Shown here: piece by piece, positions 55,897 through 64,000 of the stretch
Position numbering within the stretch: position 1 is the stretch's first letter
How the letters are laid out: each line of letters starts with the position of its first letter
Assembly (NCBI RefSeq): GCF_024832785.1
Contig: NZ_CP116615.1
Location: forward strand, 186,001-250,000
Source of the DNA: Fontisphaera persica
GTDB taxonomy: Bacteria; Verrucomicrobiota; Verrucomicrobiia; Limisphaerales; Fontisphaeraceae
Length of the DNA: 64,000 bases
Direction: 5' to 3'
Position numbers and translations under genes: made by a program
The notes under the pieces: model-generated
What the model was told of the DNA's origin: nothing
The model's input: only the letters and a program-made list of their open reading frames with translations
The model's database searches: none

Positions 55897-56427
55897 TCAG
55901 GTATTGGGCGAGGTCAGCGTGCCGGCTTTCATGAAGACGTAAACCAGCAATGCGGCCACCAACAAGCCGAGGACCACCCCCACAATAATAAAGATGAGGT
56001 TGGCGCGGTTTTTCTTTTTCCCAAACTGGGTGTCATCAGCAAAGTTGGAGGGTTTGGGGCCGGCCGTTTCCAATTCGTTCAGCTTGACTCCCTGGGGGAG
56101 GATGACGGTCTGGTCCAAAGCTTTTTTGGCGGGGGGCGGTTGGTCGCCCTCCAGGCGCATTTGCAGGTTGCCCAGCCGCAGAATCTGGCCGGGTTTCAGC
56201 ACGGCTTCGGTGATTTGCTGCCCGCCGATGAAGGTGCCGTTGGTGGAGTTGAGGTCGCGCACGACGACCTCCGCGCCCTTGAGCAGGATTTCGCAGTGGT
56301 GACTGGAGACAGACGGCTCCGGCACGCAGAAGGCGTTGTCGTCCAGGCGTCCCACGGTGGTGCGCTCCGTTTTCAGCTCGTACGTGCGCCCCGTGAACCC
56401 CTCGCTGAGCACGACTAGTTTGGGCAT
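55897..56427 (-). CDS. FHA-domain membrane protein
   Basis: A 176-residue protein. The FHA domain (residues 1-95) has the phosphothreonine-binding core: TVGRLDDNAF, PEPSVSSHHCEILLKGAEVV and VRDLNSTNGTFIGGQQI, with the usual Gly-Arg, Ser-x-x-His and Asn-Gly. A charged linker leads to one membrane segment near the C-terminus (LIFIIVGVVLGLLVAALLVY). It probably recruits a phosphorylated partner to the membrane; no Ser/Thr kinase is encoded nearby. It is convergent with the GNAT-like gene. Confidence 0.87.
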   Translation of the reverse strand: MPKLVVLSEGFTGRTYELKTERTTVGRLDDNAFCVPEPSVSSHHCEILLKGAEVVVRDLNSTNGTFIGGQQITEAVLKPGQILRLGNLQMRLEGDQPPPAKKALDQTVILPQGVKLNELETAGPKPSNFADDTQFGKKKNRANLIFIIVGVVLGLLVAALLVYVFMKAGTLTSPNT

Positions 56428-56663
56428 AAAATGCTTTCCTGGGGATTATTGGCTTCGTCCTTCTGCAAGTCAAACCGATTTGCTTCCTGATTTTCTCACC
56501 GGTGGGAGTTGTTAAGCGCGGACGGCGAGAAAGGCCGCCCGATGCCGGCAGACTGCGGCGGAAGCGGAGGCCGGCGATGGTGGGGAAGGCATCGTATTTG
56601 CCTGCGGCGGCCTGGAAATCCGGCGTGACTTTGCGGCCGTCATGAGACAGACTGCACGGGCAC

Positions 56664-58091
56664 ATGCAACGCAAGGGAACATCTGCAAGTGGCCCGGCGC
56701 CGGTGGCTCGCAGCGGGCGTTTTGCCACGGGACCGGCCAAGGCCGTGGCGCAATTTACCGAGTCCATCAGTTTCGACTGGCGATTGTGGCGGCAGGACAT
56801 TGCCGGCAGCCGGGCGCATGCCCGCATGTTGCAGCGGGTGGGTTTGCTGACCCGGCTGGAGTTGCGCGAGATTGAGCGCGGCCTGGCGGAAATCGAGCGC
56901 GAAATCGAGCAGGGCAAGTTCACGTGGCGTCCCGAGTTGGAAGATGTTCACATGAACATTGAGGCGGCACTGACGCAGCGCACGCCCGCCGGCGCCAAGC
57001 TGCACACGGCCCGCTCGCGCAATGACCAGGTGGCGTTGGACATGCGGTTATGGCTGCGGGATCATCTGGACCAACTGGACGCGGCCCTGCGGCGGCTGCA
57101 ACGGGCATTGGTGGAGTTGGGGGCGGCCAATGCCGATGTGGTCATACCCGGTTACACTCATTTGCAGCGGGCGCAGCCGGTGTTTCTGGCGCATCATCTG
57201 CTGGCCTATGTGGAGATGGTGGAGCGTGACCGGGGGCGTTTTGCCGATTGCCGGCAGCGGGCCAATGTATGTCCCCTGGGCAGCGGTGCGCTGGCGGGTT
57301 CCACTTTGCCCCTGGACCGGGAGGCGGTGGCCCGGGAGCTGGGTTTCGTGGACGAGCGCGGGCGGCCGCGCATCTCCCAGAATTCGATGGATGCAGTCAG
57401 TGACCGGGACTTTGTGGTGGAATACAATGCCGCGGCTGCGCTGCTGGCGGTGCATTTGTCGCGGTTGGCTGAGGATTTGGTGCTGTGGAGCGGGGCAGAG
57501 TTTAATTTTATTCAGATAGGGGACGCCTACACCACGGGCTCTTCCTTGATGCCGCAGAAGAAGAATCCGGACGTCGCCGAGCTGGCACGGGGCAAGAGCG
57601 GGCGGGTCATTGGCAACCTCATGGCCTTGCTGGCGCTGCTCAAAGGGCTGCCGATGACGTACAACCGCGATTTGCAGGAGGACAAGGAGCGGATGTTTGA
57701 CACCGCCGACACCGTGCTGGCCACGGTGAACATCATGGCCGACATGCTGGGGCAGGTGACGGTGCGGCAGGGAAGCTGCGCCGGGGCGGCGGCCGATCCT
57801 CAACTGCTGGCGACGGACCTGGCGGATTACCTGGTGCGGCAGGGGGTGCCGTTTCGGGAGGCGCATCACCTGGTGGGGACGGTGGTGGCCCTGGCCGAAA
57901 AGATGGGCAAGCCCTTGGACCAATGGACTTCCGAGGAATTTCAGCAGGTGGACCGCCGGTTTGGCGCGGATGCTCCCGAGGTCTTTGATTTGCGCCAGGC
58001 GATGGAACGCCGGAATCTGGCGGGGGCGCCCGGCCGGCGCGAGGTGCAGAAACAACTGGCACGTTGGAAGAAGACCTTGGCAGGGCACTAG
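56664..58091 (+). CDS. argH: Argininosuccinate lyase
   Basis: It cleaves argininosuccinate to arginine and fumarate in the last step of arginine synthesis. The 475-residue protein shows HMNIEAALTQRTPAGAKLHT, ARSRNDQVALDMRLWLRDHL, PGYTHLQRAQPVFLAHHLLA and the superfamily signature GSSLMPQKKNPDVAELARGK (Ser 293/294, catalytic loop), then KGLPMTYNRDLQEDKE. It has a slightly long N-terminus before FTESISFDW. ATG 56664 is used. The squalene/phytoene synthase gene follows 24 nt later. The 236 nt before it show nothing definite. Confidence 0.96.
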   Translation: MQRKGTSASGPAPVARSGRFATGPAKAVAQFTESISFDWRLWRQDIAGSRAHARMLQRVGLLTRLELREIERGLAEIEREIEQGKFTWRPELEDVHMNIEAALTQRTPAGAKLHTARSRNDQVALDMRLWLRDHLDQLDAALRRLQRALVELGAANADVVIPGYTHLQRAQPVFLAHHLLAYVEMVERDRGRFADCRQRANVCPLGSGALAGSTLPLDREAVARELGFVDERGRPRISQNSMDAVSDRDFVVEYNAAAALLAVHLSRLAEDLVLWSGAEFNFIQIGDAYTTGSSLMPQKKNPDVAELARGKSGRVIGNLMALLALLKGLPMTYNRDLQEDKERMFDTADTVLATVNIMADMLGQVTVRQGSCAGAAADPQLLATDLADYLVRQGVPFREAHHLVGTVVALAEKMGKPLDQWTSEEFQQVDRRFGADAPEVFDLRQAMERRNLAGAPGRREVQKQLARWKKTLAGH

Positions 58092-58115
58092 CGGCGCGGC
58101 CATGCCCAGGAAATT

Positions 58116-59135
58116 ATGAATGCCTGCGGTTCCATACCGTGGCCATTGCTCCAGCAGGTTTCGCGGTCGTTTTATCTTTCCCTGCGCTGGTTGCCGGCGG
58201 CGGTGCGTCCGCAACTTGCGCTGGCCTACCTGCTGGCGCGGGCCACGGATACTGTGGCGGATACGGACATTGTGCCCTGGGAGCGGCGGCTGGAGTCCTT
58301 GGAGCGTTTGCGGGCCTGCATCATGCGGGAAGCCAGCAGTCCACCAGATTGGAAGGGGCTGGCGGGCCAGCAAAATTTGCCGGCGGAGCGTGAGTTGCTG
58401 GAGAAGGCTGGGGAGTTGATGGGCATGTTGGAGCGGATGGCGGAAGAGGATCAGGCGCTCATTCGCGGGGTGCTGTCCACCATCACCAGCGGCCAGATGC
58501 TGGACCTGCAGCGGTTTGGACTGGCACGTTCTCCTGACCAAGTGCGGGCGCTGGCCCACAAGGAAGAGCTGGTGGACTACACTTACCGGGTGGCCGGATG
58601 TGTGGGGGATTTTTGGACGCGATTGTGCTGCGCGCATTTGCGGCCGGCGCCGGCCATGGCAGTGGAGGAATTGGCGGCGTTGGGGGTGAAGTTTGGGCAG
58701 GGGTTGCAATTGGTCAACATTCTGCGGGATTTGCCGCGCGACCTCCGCCAGGGCCGGTGTTATTTGCCCGCCGAGGAATTGCGCGCAGCGGGTTTGCTGC
58801 CAGCGGATTTATTGGACCCGCGTTGCGAGGGACGATTGCGGCCGGTGTATGACCGATGGCTGGCGCAGGCCCGGCAATGGCTGGCGGACGGCTGGCATTA
58901 CACCCTGGCCTTACCCGCCTCGTGGCATCGCCTCCGGCTGGCTTGCGCCCTGCCCAATTTATTGGGCATAAAAACGCTGGCCATGCTCAGGGAAAATGCT
59001 ATACTAAATCCCGAATTGCGTCTTAAGGTGACTCGTGCCGAGCTGCGGGGCATTTTGTGGCGCATGATTTTATGCTACCCTTGGCCAAACAAATGGAAGC
59101 AGTTGCCCGACGGACCTTTTTTTCTAAATCCTTGA
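58116..59135 (+). CDS. Squalene/phytoene synthase family protein
   Basis: A 339-residue head-to-head prenyl synthase. The two Mg-diphosphate Asp motifs are present: ARATDTVADTD (about residues 47-57) and LVNILRDLPRDLRQGRCYLP (about 198-217). VSRSFYLSLRWLPAAVRPQL at the N-terminus and YTYRVAGCVGDFWTRL in the middle are also typical. It would join two farnesyl or geranylgeranyl diphosphates to squalene or phytoene, for hopanoids, sterols or carotenoids. Squalene is the likelier product given the small bacterial SQS-like build, but this is not certain. No desaturase or cyclase gene is adjacent. Expression is probably with argH. Confidence 0.87.
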   Translation: MNACGSIPWPLLQQVSRSFYLSLRWLPAAVRPQLALAYLLARATDTVADTDIVPWERRLESLERLRACIMREASSPPDWKGLAGQQNLPAERELLEKAGELMGMLERMAEEDQALIRGVLSTITSGQMLDLQRFGLARSPDQVRALAHKEELVDYTYRVAGCVGDFWTRLCCAHLRPAPAMAVEELAALGVKFGQGLQLVNILRDLPRDLRQGRCYLPAEELRAAGLLPADLLDPRCEGRLRPVYDRWLAQARQWLADGWHYTLALPASWHRLRLACALPNLLGIKTLAMLRENAILNPELRLKVTRAELRGILWRMILCYPWPNKWKQLPDGPFFLNP

Positions 59136-59178
59136 TTTGTATTGCATTTTGAGTGTAAAAAAGCCTAATCATACTGCT

Positions 59179-61017
59179 ATGAAACTAACCCAAACCATCA
59201 CTCTGGCGCTGGTCGCAGGCTTTTGTGTCGTGGCAGTAGCCGCGGACACCAGCGCGGAAAAAGCCGCCAAGGCCAAGGCGGCCGCCGAGGCCAAGGCCAA
59301 AGCTGATGCCGAGAAAAAAGCGCAGGAAGCGGCCAAAAAGGCGGCTGCCGAACAGTTGAAGGCCCAAAAGGAAGCCGAGGCCAAGGCGAAACGGGCCGCA
59401 GAGGAGCGCGCCCGGGCGGAAGCCAAGGCGCAGGCCGAGGCCAAGCGCCAGGCCGAACTGCAGGCCAAAGCGCAAGCTGAAGCCGCCAAGAAAGCGCAGG
59501 CAGAGGCCAAACGTCAGGCTGAATTACAGGCCAAAGCCCAGGCCGAAGCGGCCAAAAAAGCCCAGGAGGCAGAGAAGGCTCGCGCCGCCGCCGAGGCCAA
59601 AGCCAAGAAAGAAGCCGAAGCACGCGCCAAAGCCGAGGCGGAAAAAGCCGCCAAGGCCAAGGCCGAAGCGGAGCGGCAGGCCAAAGCTGAAGCCGAACGC
59701 AAGGCCGCCGAGCAGGCTGCCGCCAACAAGCTGAGAGAAGAGCAGCGCAAGAAAGAAGAGGCGGCCCGCCGCAAACAGGAGGCGGAGATGCGCAAGAAAC
59801 AGGCGCAGCAAACCGCGGCTGCCAAACCTAAGACGCAAACTTCCACCGCCAAGCCCGCCACCACCAAAACGCAAACTACGCGCACCTCCACGGCCAAAAC
59901 CACCAAGCCCAAGGCCAACATCATGACCCCTGAGGAGGCCAACGCGGAGTTGCTGCGCAACCGTGATGCCGCCCGGCGCGCGGCGGAAATCGGGGCCGCG
60001 GCGGCCCGTGCGCGGGCGGAACAGGTGACCCGCCAGGAGGCCGATGCCAAGCTTCAAATTTTGCAGCGCATTCGCGCCACCGATACCGCAGCCCCGGCTC
60101 CGCCGCCGCCGTCTGCCAAGCCTGCGGCTCCGGCCCCGGCGGCCAAGCCTGGCACCAAGCCCGCCACGAAACCTGCGGCCAAACCGGCGCCGCCCAAACG
60201 CACCGCAGATGACGCCAAGCGGCTGGCGGAGGAAAAACGTCGGGCTGAGGAACAGCAAAAAGCGGCCGCCAAGGCCAAGGCCGAGGCGGAAAAACGGGCC
60301 AAGGAAGAAGCGGCTGCGCGTGCGGCGGCCCAAAAGAAGGCCGAACAGGAAGCGGCCGCGCGAGCGGAAGCCGAGCGCAAGGCGAAGGCCGAAGCGGAGC
60401 GCAAAGCCAAATTGGAAGCCGAGAAGCGGGCCAGGGAAGAAGCGGCCGCCAAGGCTGCCGCGGAAAAGAAAGCGCGTGAGGAAGCGGCCAAGGCCGCCAA
60501 GCCGCCCGTGGTGGAGAGCAAGCCGGTGAAGGTGGAACCATCCGCCGCGGAAAAAGAGGCGGCCCGCCTGAAGGCGCAACAGGAAGTGGAAGCAAAGAAG
60601 GCCCGCAAGGCTTATGAGGAAGCTCAGGCCAAGGAACAGGCGCGGTTGCGCGCCGAGGCCAAGGCCCGCGAGGAAGCGGAAGCCAAGCTGCGCCGCGAGC
60701 AACAGGCCCGCCTGCGCGCTGAAATGAAGGCTCAGGAAGAGGCCCGCGCCCGTGAACAAGCCCGATTGCGCGCCGAGGAAAAGCGCAAAGCCGAATTGGA
60801 ATTGAAGGCTCGCAAGGAGGCCGAGGCGCAGGCCAAGGCTGCTGCCAAGGCGGCGGAGGCCAAAACGACCAGCGCGAAAGTTTCCGCTCCGGCGGCCGCC
60901 GCCACCGGCGGCAGCAAAGAACAACGGCTGGCCGAGTTGCTGGAGCTGTACAAGGCCGATAAAATCACGCCGGCCGAGTACCACCAGCGCCGTCAGCAAA
61001 TCTTGAGCGGCAAATAA
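59179..61017 (+). CDS. Exported Ala/Lys/Glu-rich coiled-coil protein with C-terminal SHOCT domain
   Basis: A 612-residue protein from ATG 59179 (42 nt after the first in-frame codon), which gives a signal peptide (MKLTQTITLALVAGFCVVAV, then AADTS). Almost all the rest is a TolA-like helix of AEAKAK-type repeats, including two close copies of a unit near residues 94-138 (AEAKRQAELQAKAQAEAAKK). Pro/Ala-rich breaks occur at about 215-255 and 305-345. The end (EQRLAELLELYKADKITPAE, YHQRRQQIL) is a SHOCT domain, a short oligomerisation or interaction module. It could span the periplasm or scaffold a complex. The low-complexity sequence defeats homology by eye. Confidence 0.82.
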   Translation: MKLTQTITLALVAGFCVVAVAADTSAEKAAKAKAAAEAKAKADAEKKAQEAAKKAAAEQLKAQKEAEAKAKRAAEERARAEAKAQAEAKRQAELQAKAQAEAAKKAQAEAKRQAELQAKAQAEAAKKAQEAEKARAAAEAKAKKEAEARAKAEAEKAAKAKAEAERQAKAEAERKAAEQAAANKLREEQRKKEEAARRKQEAEMRKKQAQQTAAAKPKTQTSTAKPATTKTQTTRTSTAKTTKPKANIMTPEEANAELLRNRDAARRAAEIGAAAARARAEQVTRQEADAKLQILQRIRATDTAAPAPPPPSAKPAAPAPAAKPGTKPATKPAAKPAPPKRTADDAKRLAEEKRRAEEQQKAAAKAKAEAEKRAKEEAAARAAAQKKAEQEAAARAEAERKAKAEAERKAKLEAEKRAREEAAAKAAAEKKAREEAAKAAKPPVVESKPVKVEPSAAEKEAARLKAQQEVEAKKARKAYEEAQAKEQARLRAEAKAREEAEAKLRREQQARLRAEMKAQEEARAREQARLRAEEKRKAELELKARKEAEAQAKAAAKAAEAKTTSAKVSAPAAAATGGSKEQRLAELLELYKADKITPAEYHQRRQQILSGK

Positions 61018-61035
61018 ATGGTTTTGATTCAGCCC

Positions 61036-61067
61036 AAACCCGTCGGGCCAGCCTGACGGGTTTTTTT
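61036..61067 (+). terminator. Rho-independent terminator after the SHOCT protein
   Basis: AAACCCGTC (61036-61044) pairs with GACGGGTTT (61055-61063), followed by a T-rich run to 61067. Confidence 0.88.
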
Positions 61068-61087
61068 ATTGGGGCCTGGGCTTAGCC

Positions 61088-61888
61088 ATGCAATTGCAGC
61101 TTCAGGGGCTGACACGCAAATTTCCCGGCATGTCCCGTCCGGCGGTGCAGGAGGTCTCGTTGGAGATTCCGGCGGGCACGTTGCTGGCCCTGGCCGGGCC
61201 TTCCGGTTGCGGCAAGACCACCCTGCTGCGGCTCATTGCCGGGCTGGAGACGCCTGATGCAGGCAGCATCATGGGCAACGGCCAATCATGGAGGGGATTG
61301 CCGCCGGAGCAACGGCCGGTGGGCATGGTTTTTCAAAACGGCGCCCTGTTTCCCCACTTGACCGTGCGGGAAAATCTCACGCTGGGGCTGCGACTGCGCA
61401 AGCTGCCCGCGGTGGAGATGGCCGAGCGGTTGGAGGCGGTGGCTGGCATGTTGGGGCTGCTGTCGTTGCTGGAGCGGCGGCCCGAGAGCCTTTCGGGCGG
61501 AGAACGTCAGCGCGTGGCGGTGGGGCGGGCCTTGATGCGGCGGCCCCAGGTATTGTTGCTGGATGAGCCACTGTCCAGCCTGGATGCGCCGCAGCGGCGG
61601 GAATTGCGCGGGGAAATTGTGCGGTGGTGCCGGCCATGGGTGCCCACGCTGGTGTGGGTGACGCATGACCAGGAGGAGGCGCTGGAAGTGGCGGATTGGC
61701 TGGGCATCATGCACGAGGGACGACTGGAGCAATGCGGGCCGCCTGCCGACGTGTGCCAGCGGCCGGCTACCGCGTTTGTCTCGCGTTTTTTGGCGCCGGT
61801 TTTAACTCCGCGAAGATGGCCGTGGCTGGCCGCTTCCGGCCCGGGTGCGCTGCCGGCGCAGGGTGAAAGCGGTGAACGCGCGGGCTAA
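61088..61888 (+). CDS. ABC transporter ATP-binding protein
   Basis: A 266-residue ATPase. Walker A is GPSGCGKTT (about residues 38-46), the Q-loop is VGMVFQNGALFPHLTVRENL, the signature is ESLSGGERQRVAVGRALMRR, and Walker B with D-loop is VLLLDEPLSSLDAPQ. The H-loop is VWVTHDQEEALEVADWLGIM. It resembles the MalK/PotA/FbpC group but lacks their full C-terminal regulatory domain (usual length about 350). No permease or binding protein gene is beside it, so the substrate is unknown. The 3' end overlaps the convergent PfkB-family gene by 4 nt. Confidence 0.9.
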   Translation: MQLQLQGLTRKFPGMSRPAVQEVSLEIPAGTLLALAGPSGCGKTTLLRLIAGLETPDAGSIMGNGQSWRGLPPEQRPVGMVFQNGALFPHLTVRENLTLGLRLRKLPAVEMAERLEAVAGMLGLLSLLERRPESLSGGERQRVAVGRALMRRPQVLLLDEPLSSLDAPQRRELRGEIVRWCRPWVPTLVWVTHDQEEALEVADWLGIMHEGRLEQCGPPADVCQRPATAFVSRFLAPVLTPRRWPWLAASGPGALPAQGESGERAG

Positions 61889-62784
61889 AACCGGCACATT
61901 TGCTCCAATTCCGCCAGCCGCTGCTCAATTTCCGACAGTTGCAAACGGTCGGTGCGTTGCAGCCCAAAGCCTTCACAGCAAAAACTGGCGACCACCGTCC
62001 CCACCATCACCGCCCGCCGGAGGTTGCGCTTGATGCCTCCTTCACTGGAAGCCAGATAGCCTGTCAAACCGCCCACGAAAGAATCGCCGGCGCCGGTGGG
62101 GTCCACCACCTTGCGCAAGGGATAGGCGGGAGCCAGGAAAAAACCATCCGGGCCGGAAAGCATGGCGCCATGTGAGCCTTTTTTGATGATGACCCAGGCC
62201 GGTCCCAGGCGATGGATGCGTTCAGCCGCAAGCCGCAGGTTGTCGGTTTTGGTCAGTTGTTGCGCCTCGCTTTCATTCAAGACAAGGGCGTCCACGCGCT
62301 TCAGCAACTTCATCAAATCTGGCAGGGCGATGTTCAGCCACAAGTCCATGGTGTCGGCCACCACAAAGCGGGGGCGGCGCATCTGAGCGAGCACCTGCAA
62401 TTGCAGCGCGGGAGCGATGTTGGCGAGCAGCACGTAGGGCGAGTCCCGGTAGGCACGGGGCAGGGTGGGGGTGAATTGCTCCAACACGCCCAGTTCTGTT
62501 TTCAAGGTACGCCGCTGGTTCATGTCAGCCAGGTATTCACCGCTCCAATGAAAAGTTTTGCCTTCTGCGCGCTGCAATCCCTGCAGGTCAATGCCATGCC
62601 GCTCGTAAAGCCGCCAGTAAGCCGCGGGAAAATCGCTGCCCACCACCCCCACCAGACGCACGGGGGCGAAAAAACTCGCCGCGACGGCTGCGTGGCTGGC
62701 GGAGCCACCCAGCAATCGTGGATTTTCGCGGTGGGGCGTCTTGATGGAATCCAGCGCCGTGGTGCCGACAATGAGTACGCTCAT
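61885..62784 (-). CDS. PfkB-family carbohydrate/nucleoside kinase
   Basis: A 299-residue ribokinase-fold kinase. The N-terminus has LLGGSASHAAVAASFFAPVR and LVGVVGSDFPAAYW, the first PfkB signature region. The C-terminal signature VVDPTGAGDSFVGGLTGYLA has the catalytic Asp and anion hole (GAGDS), with PAWVIIKKGSHGAML before it. It phosphorylates a sugar or nucleoside; VVADTMDLWLNIALPDLMKL and LVLNESEAQQL match a subgroup seen in many anaerobes and PVC bacteria. The start ATG is at 62784 on the minus strand. Confidence 0.9.
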   Translation of the reverse strand: MSVLIVGTTALDSIKTPHRENPRLLGGSASHAAVAASFFAPVRLVGVVGSDFPAAYWRLYERHGIDLQGLQRAEGKTFHWSGEYLADMNQRRTLKTELGVLEQFTPTLPRAYRDSPYVLLANIAPALQLQVLAQMRRPRFVVADTMDLWLNIALPDLMKLLKRVDALVLNESEAQQLTKTDNLRLAAERIHRLGPAWVIIKKGSHGAMLSGPDGFFLAPAYPLRKVVDPTGAGDSFVGGLTGYLASSEGGIKRNLRRAVMVGTVVASFCCEGFGLQRTDRLQLSEIEQRLAELEQMCRF

Positions 62785-62896
62785 GCTTTGTTGTATAATT
62801 TAATGCGGGAAAGGTAAAAGACGCCCTGCCGTTACGGCAAGCATTTCCCGGTGGGGCGGGCGGCAATGAGGGGTGAGGGGCCGTGACTGGCGTGGC

Positions 62897-63364
62897 TTAA
62901 TCCGCAAACAAATCGCGAATGGTCACGCCCAGTTTGGGCAGCAAGGCTTCAGTCAGGCGTTCGCGTCCGGCCAGGATGCCCCGCAGGGCCATGCCGTAGG
63001 GGCTGCCGTGATACACTTCCACGTTGTCGTAGCGGGGGTCCACCATCCACAAACGAGGCAGGCGGGTTTCTTCGTAAAGGCTTTTCTTCACCACCGTATC
63101 CGCGCGATGGTCTTCCGAATCCACCACTTCCGCAATCAGCCAGGCCTTGCCAGTGGCGGTAGCGATAAGGGTGATGTCCGGCCGCACAATGGTGCCGGGG
63201 CGCAGTTCGATGGGCGCACGCACCTCCAGCAGCCGGCTGGTGGTGACGCCCACCAGCGCATCGGCCACGAGGGCATGAAGCCGTTCACAAATCAATTCGT
63301 GGCGAGGCCCCGGCGGATACCGCAAGAGGGTTTCGCCGTCCACCACTTCTTCATAATAGTTCAT
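62897..63364 (-). CDS. Uma2-family (DUF820) putative endonuclease
   Basis: A 155-residue protein of the PD-(D/E)xK-like Uma2 family. The core reads IVRPDITLI, then WLIAEVVDSEDHRADTVVKK and SLYEETRLPRLWMVDPRYDN, with the Asp, Glu and Lys spacing of the restriction-endonuclease fold. The biological role of this family is not established; it is widely multiplied in Cyanobacteria and PVC bacteria. Its start ATG (62-64 of the 63300 block) overlaps the stop of uvrA, so the two are coupled. Confidence 0.86.
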   Translation of the reverse strand: MNYYEEVVDGETLLRYPPGPRHELICERLHALVADALVGVTTSRLLEVRAPIELRPGTIVRPDITLIATATGKAWLIAEVVDSEDHRADTVVKKSLYEETRLPRLWMVDPRYDNVEVYHGSPYGMALRGILAGRERLTEALLPKLGVTIRDLFAD

Positions 63365-64000
63365 GGATGCAGGGCGGTGGCCTGTTTCAGGGTCGCGCGG
63401 AGGTACTGGCCGGTGTGAGAGGTGGGGCAGGCGGCGACGGTTTCCGGCGTGCCTTCCACGACGAGGCGTCCGCCTCCCGCGCCGCCCTCCGGCCCCAGGT
63501 CAATGACCCAGTCGGCCTCGGCAATCAAGTCCAGGTTGTGCTCGATGACAATCACTGTGTGCCCGGCATCCACCAGCCGGTGCAGCACGTCCACCAGCCG
63601 CTGCACGTCGGCCATGTGCAGGCCGATGGTGGGCTCCTCGAGGATGAACACGTCTCCTTGGGCGGCCTTTTTCCGGGGCGCGCGGTTTTCTTTGGCGGTC
63701 GTCAAGCCGCCGAGCAGATGGGTCACCAGTTTGACACGCTGAGCCTCGCCCCCGCTCAGGGTGGGGCTGGTTTGGCCGAGCTTGAGGTAGTCCAGGCCGG
63801 TGTCATGCAATGCCTCCAGGGCACGGCGCACGCGTGGCACGGCCGCAAAGAACTCGAGGGCTTCGGCCACGCTCAGGTCCAGCACTTGGGCGATGTTCTT
63901 CCCGCCGTAGGTGACTTCCAGGGTTTCGGCGTTGAAGCGCAGCCCCTGGCAACGGCTGCATTTGACCAGGGCGGGCGGCATGAAACTCATTTCCAGTTTG
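63361..64000 (-). CDS. uvrA: UvrA excinuclease ATPase subunit, C-terminal part (runs off the window)
   Basis: It recognises DNA lesions in nucleotide excision repair. Only the last 212 residues are here; the frame is open to base 64000. It begins with the insertion after the second zinc module (EMSFMPPALVKCSRCQGLRF, NAETLEVTYGGKNIAQVLDL), then LGQTSPTLSGGEAQRVKLVT (ABC signature), DVFILEEPTIGLHMADVQRL (Walker B) and VIVIEHNLDLIAEADWVIDL (H-loop). The segment TTAKENRAPRKKAAQ before Walker B is a small insert. UvrA elsewhere often has D-E-P; here it reads E-E-P. Confidence 0.95.
   Translation of the reverse strand, partial: KLEMSFMPPALVKCSRCQGLRFNAETLEVTYGGKNIAQVLDLSVAEALEFFAAVPRVRRALEALHDTGLDYLKLGQTSPTLSGGEAQRVKLVTHLLGGLTTAKENRAPRKKAAQGDVFILEEPTIGLHMADVQRLVDVLHRLVDAGHTVIVIEHNLDLIAEADWVIDLGPEGGAGGGRLVVEGTPETVAACPTSHTGQYLRATLKQATALHP

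Noticed and set aside
57048-58709. Long minus-strand open frame (553 codons) opposite argH and the prenyl synthase gene
   Set aside because: It is the GC-rich antisense shadow of two well-supported genes and has a Pro/Gln/His/Arg-rich composition without motifs.
59524-60999. Minus-strand Leu/Gly/Phe-rich open frame opposite the SHOCT protein
   Set aside because: It is a mirror of the low-complexity Ala/Lys/Glu codons, not a membrane protein.
1-64000. tRNA, rRNA or riboswitch genes
   Set aside because: I found no cloverleaf or conserved rRNA segment by eye, and no leader that matches a riboswitch I could defend.

Overview
The window is GC-rich bacterial DNA with frequent GTG and TTG starts and tight 4-nt gene overlaps. 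The gene mix fits a PVC-type bacterium, most likely Verrucomicrobiota: IF-3 with a long tail, a zinc-finger-less ClpX relative, a SHOCT-tailed coiled-coil protein, a squalene/phytoene synthase, TRAP genes and palindromic repeats. This placement is inferred from gene content only; no rRNA or ribosomal protein operon is present to confirm it.

Region 1 (1-33.3 kb) is a large surface-polysaccharide (O-antigen or exopolysaccharide type) locus. Intact parts: rfbA, rfbC and rfbD for dTDP-L-rhamnose; an fdtA/fdtB/fdtC-like set for a dTDP-3-acetamido-3,6-dideoxyhexose; a Wzx flippase; a Wzy-like polymerase; four GT4 and one GT2 glycosyltransferases; a WcaF-like acetyltransferase; a DUF218 protein; and a trio of a membrane alkaline-phosphatase-superfamily protein, a tiny YVDPGSG membrane protein and a kinase-like/methyltransferase fusion. 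rfbB (dTDP-glucose 4,6-dehydratase), needed by both sugar pathways, is not in the window. Between 14.3 and 24.6 kb, and again at 1-1.77 kb, lies a graveyard: eight glycosyltransferase genes and one FkbM methyltransferase gene broken by indels, interspersed with three insertion-sequence relics (two IS3-type, one IS5-type) that share the same ~90-bp end. Intact neighbours with equally AT-rich, homopolymer-rich DNA argue for real decay rather than poor sequence. A 716-residue GT2-GT61 protein has a GC-rich head and an AT-rich body, as if spliced by recombination.

Region 2 (33.3-38.8 kb) holds a PQQ-type beta-propeller protein, infC with its own terminator, a miniature RHS polymorphic toxin with an in-frame amber codon 24 codons before its apparent original end, an intact DUF2750 gene starting exactly at that end (putative immunity), and ~1.5 kb of REP-like palindromic repeat modules. 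A related repeat is also built into the RHS reading frame.

Region 3 (38.8-64 kb) is ordinary chromosomal backbone: aldo/keto reductase, ClpX-like ATPase, Nudix hydrolase, beta-CASP hydrolase, purE, a universal stress protein with a dctPQM TRAP operon, pterin dehydratase, a galactokinase homologue lacking catalytic motifs, EamA transporter, J-domain protein, esterase, FHA protein, argH, squalene/phytoene synthase, an Ala/Lys/Glu-rich SHOCT protein, an ABC ATPase, a PfkB kinase, a Uma2 nuclease and the 3' part of uvrA running off the edge.
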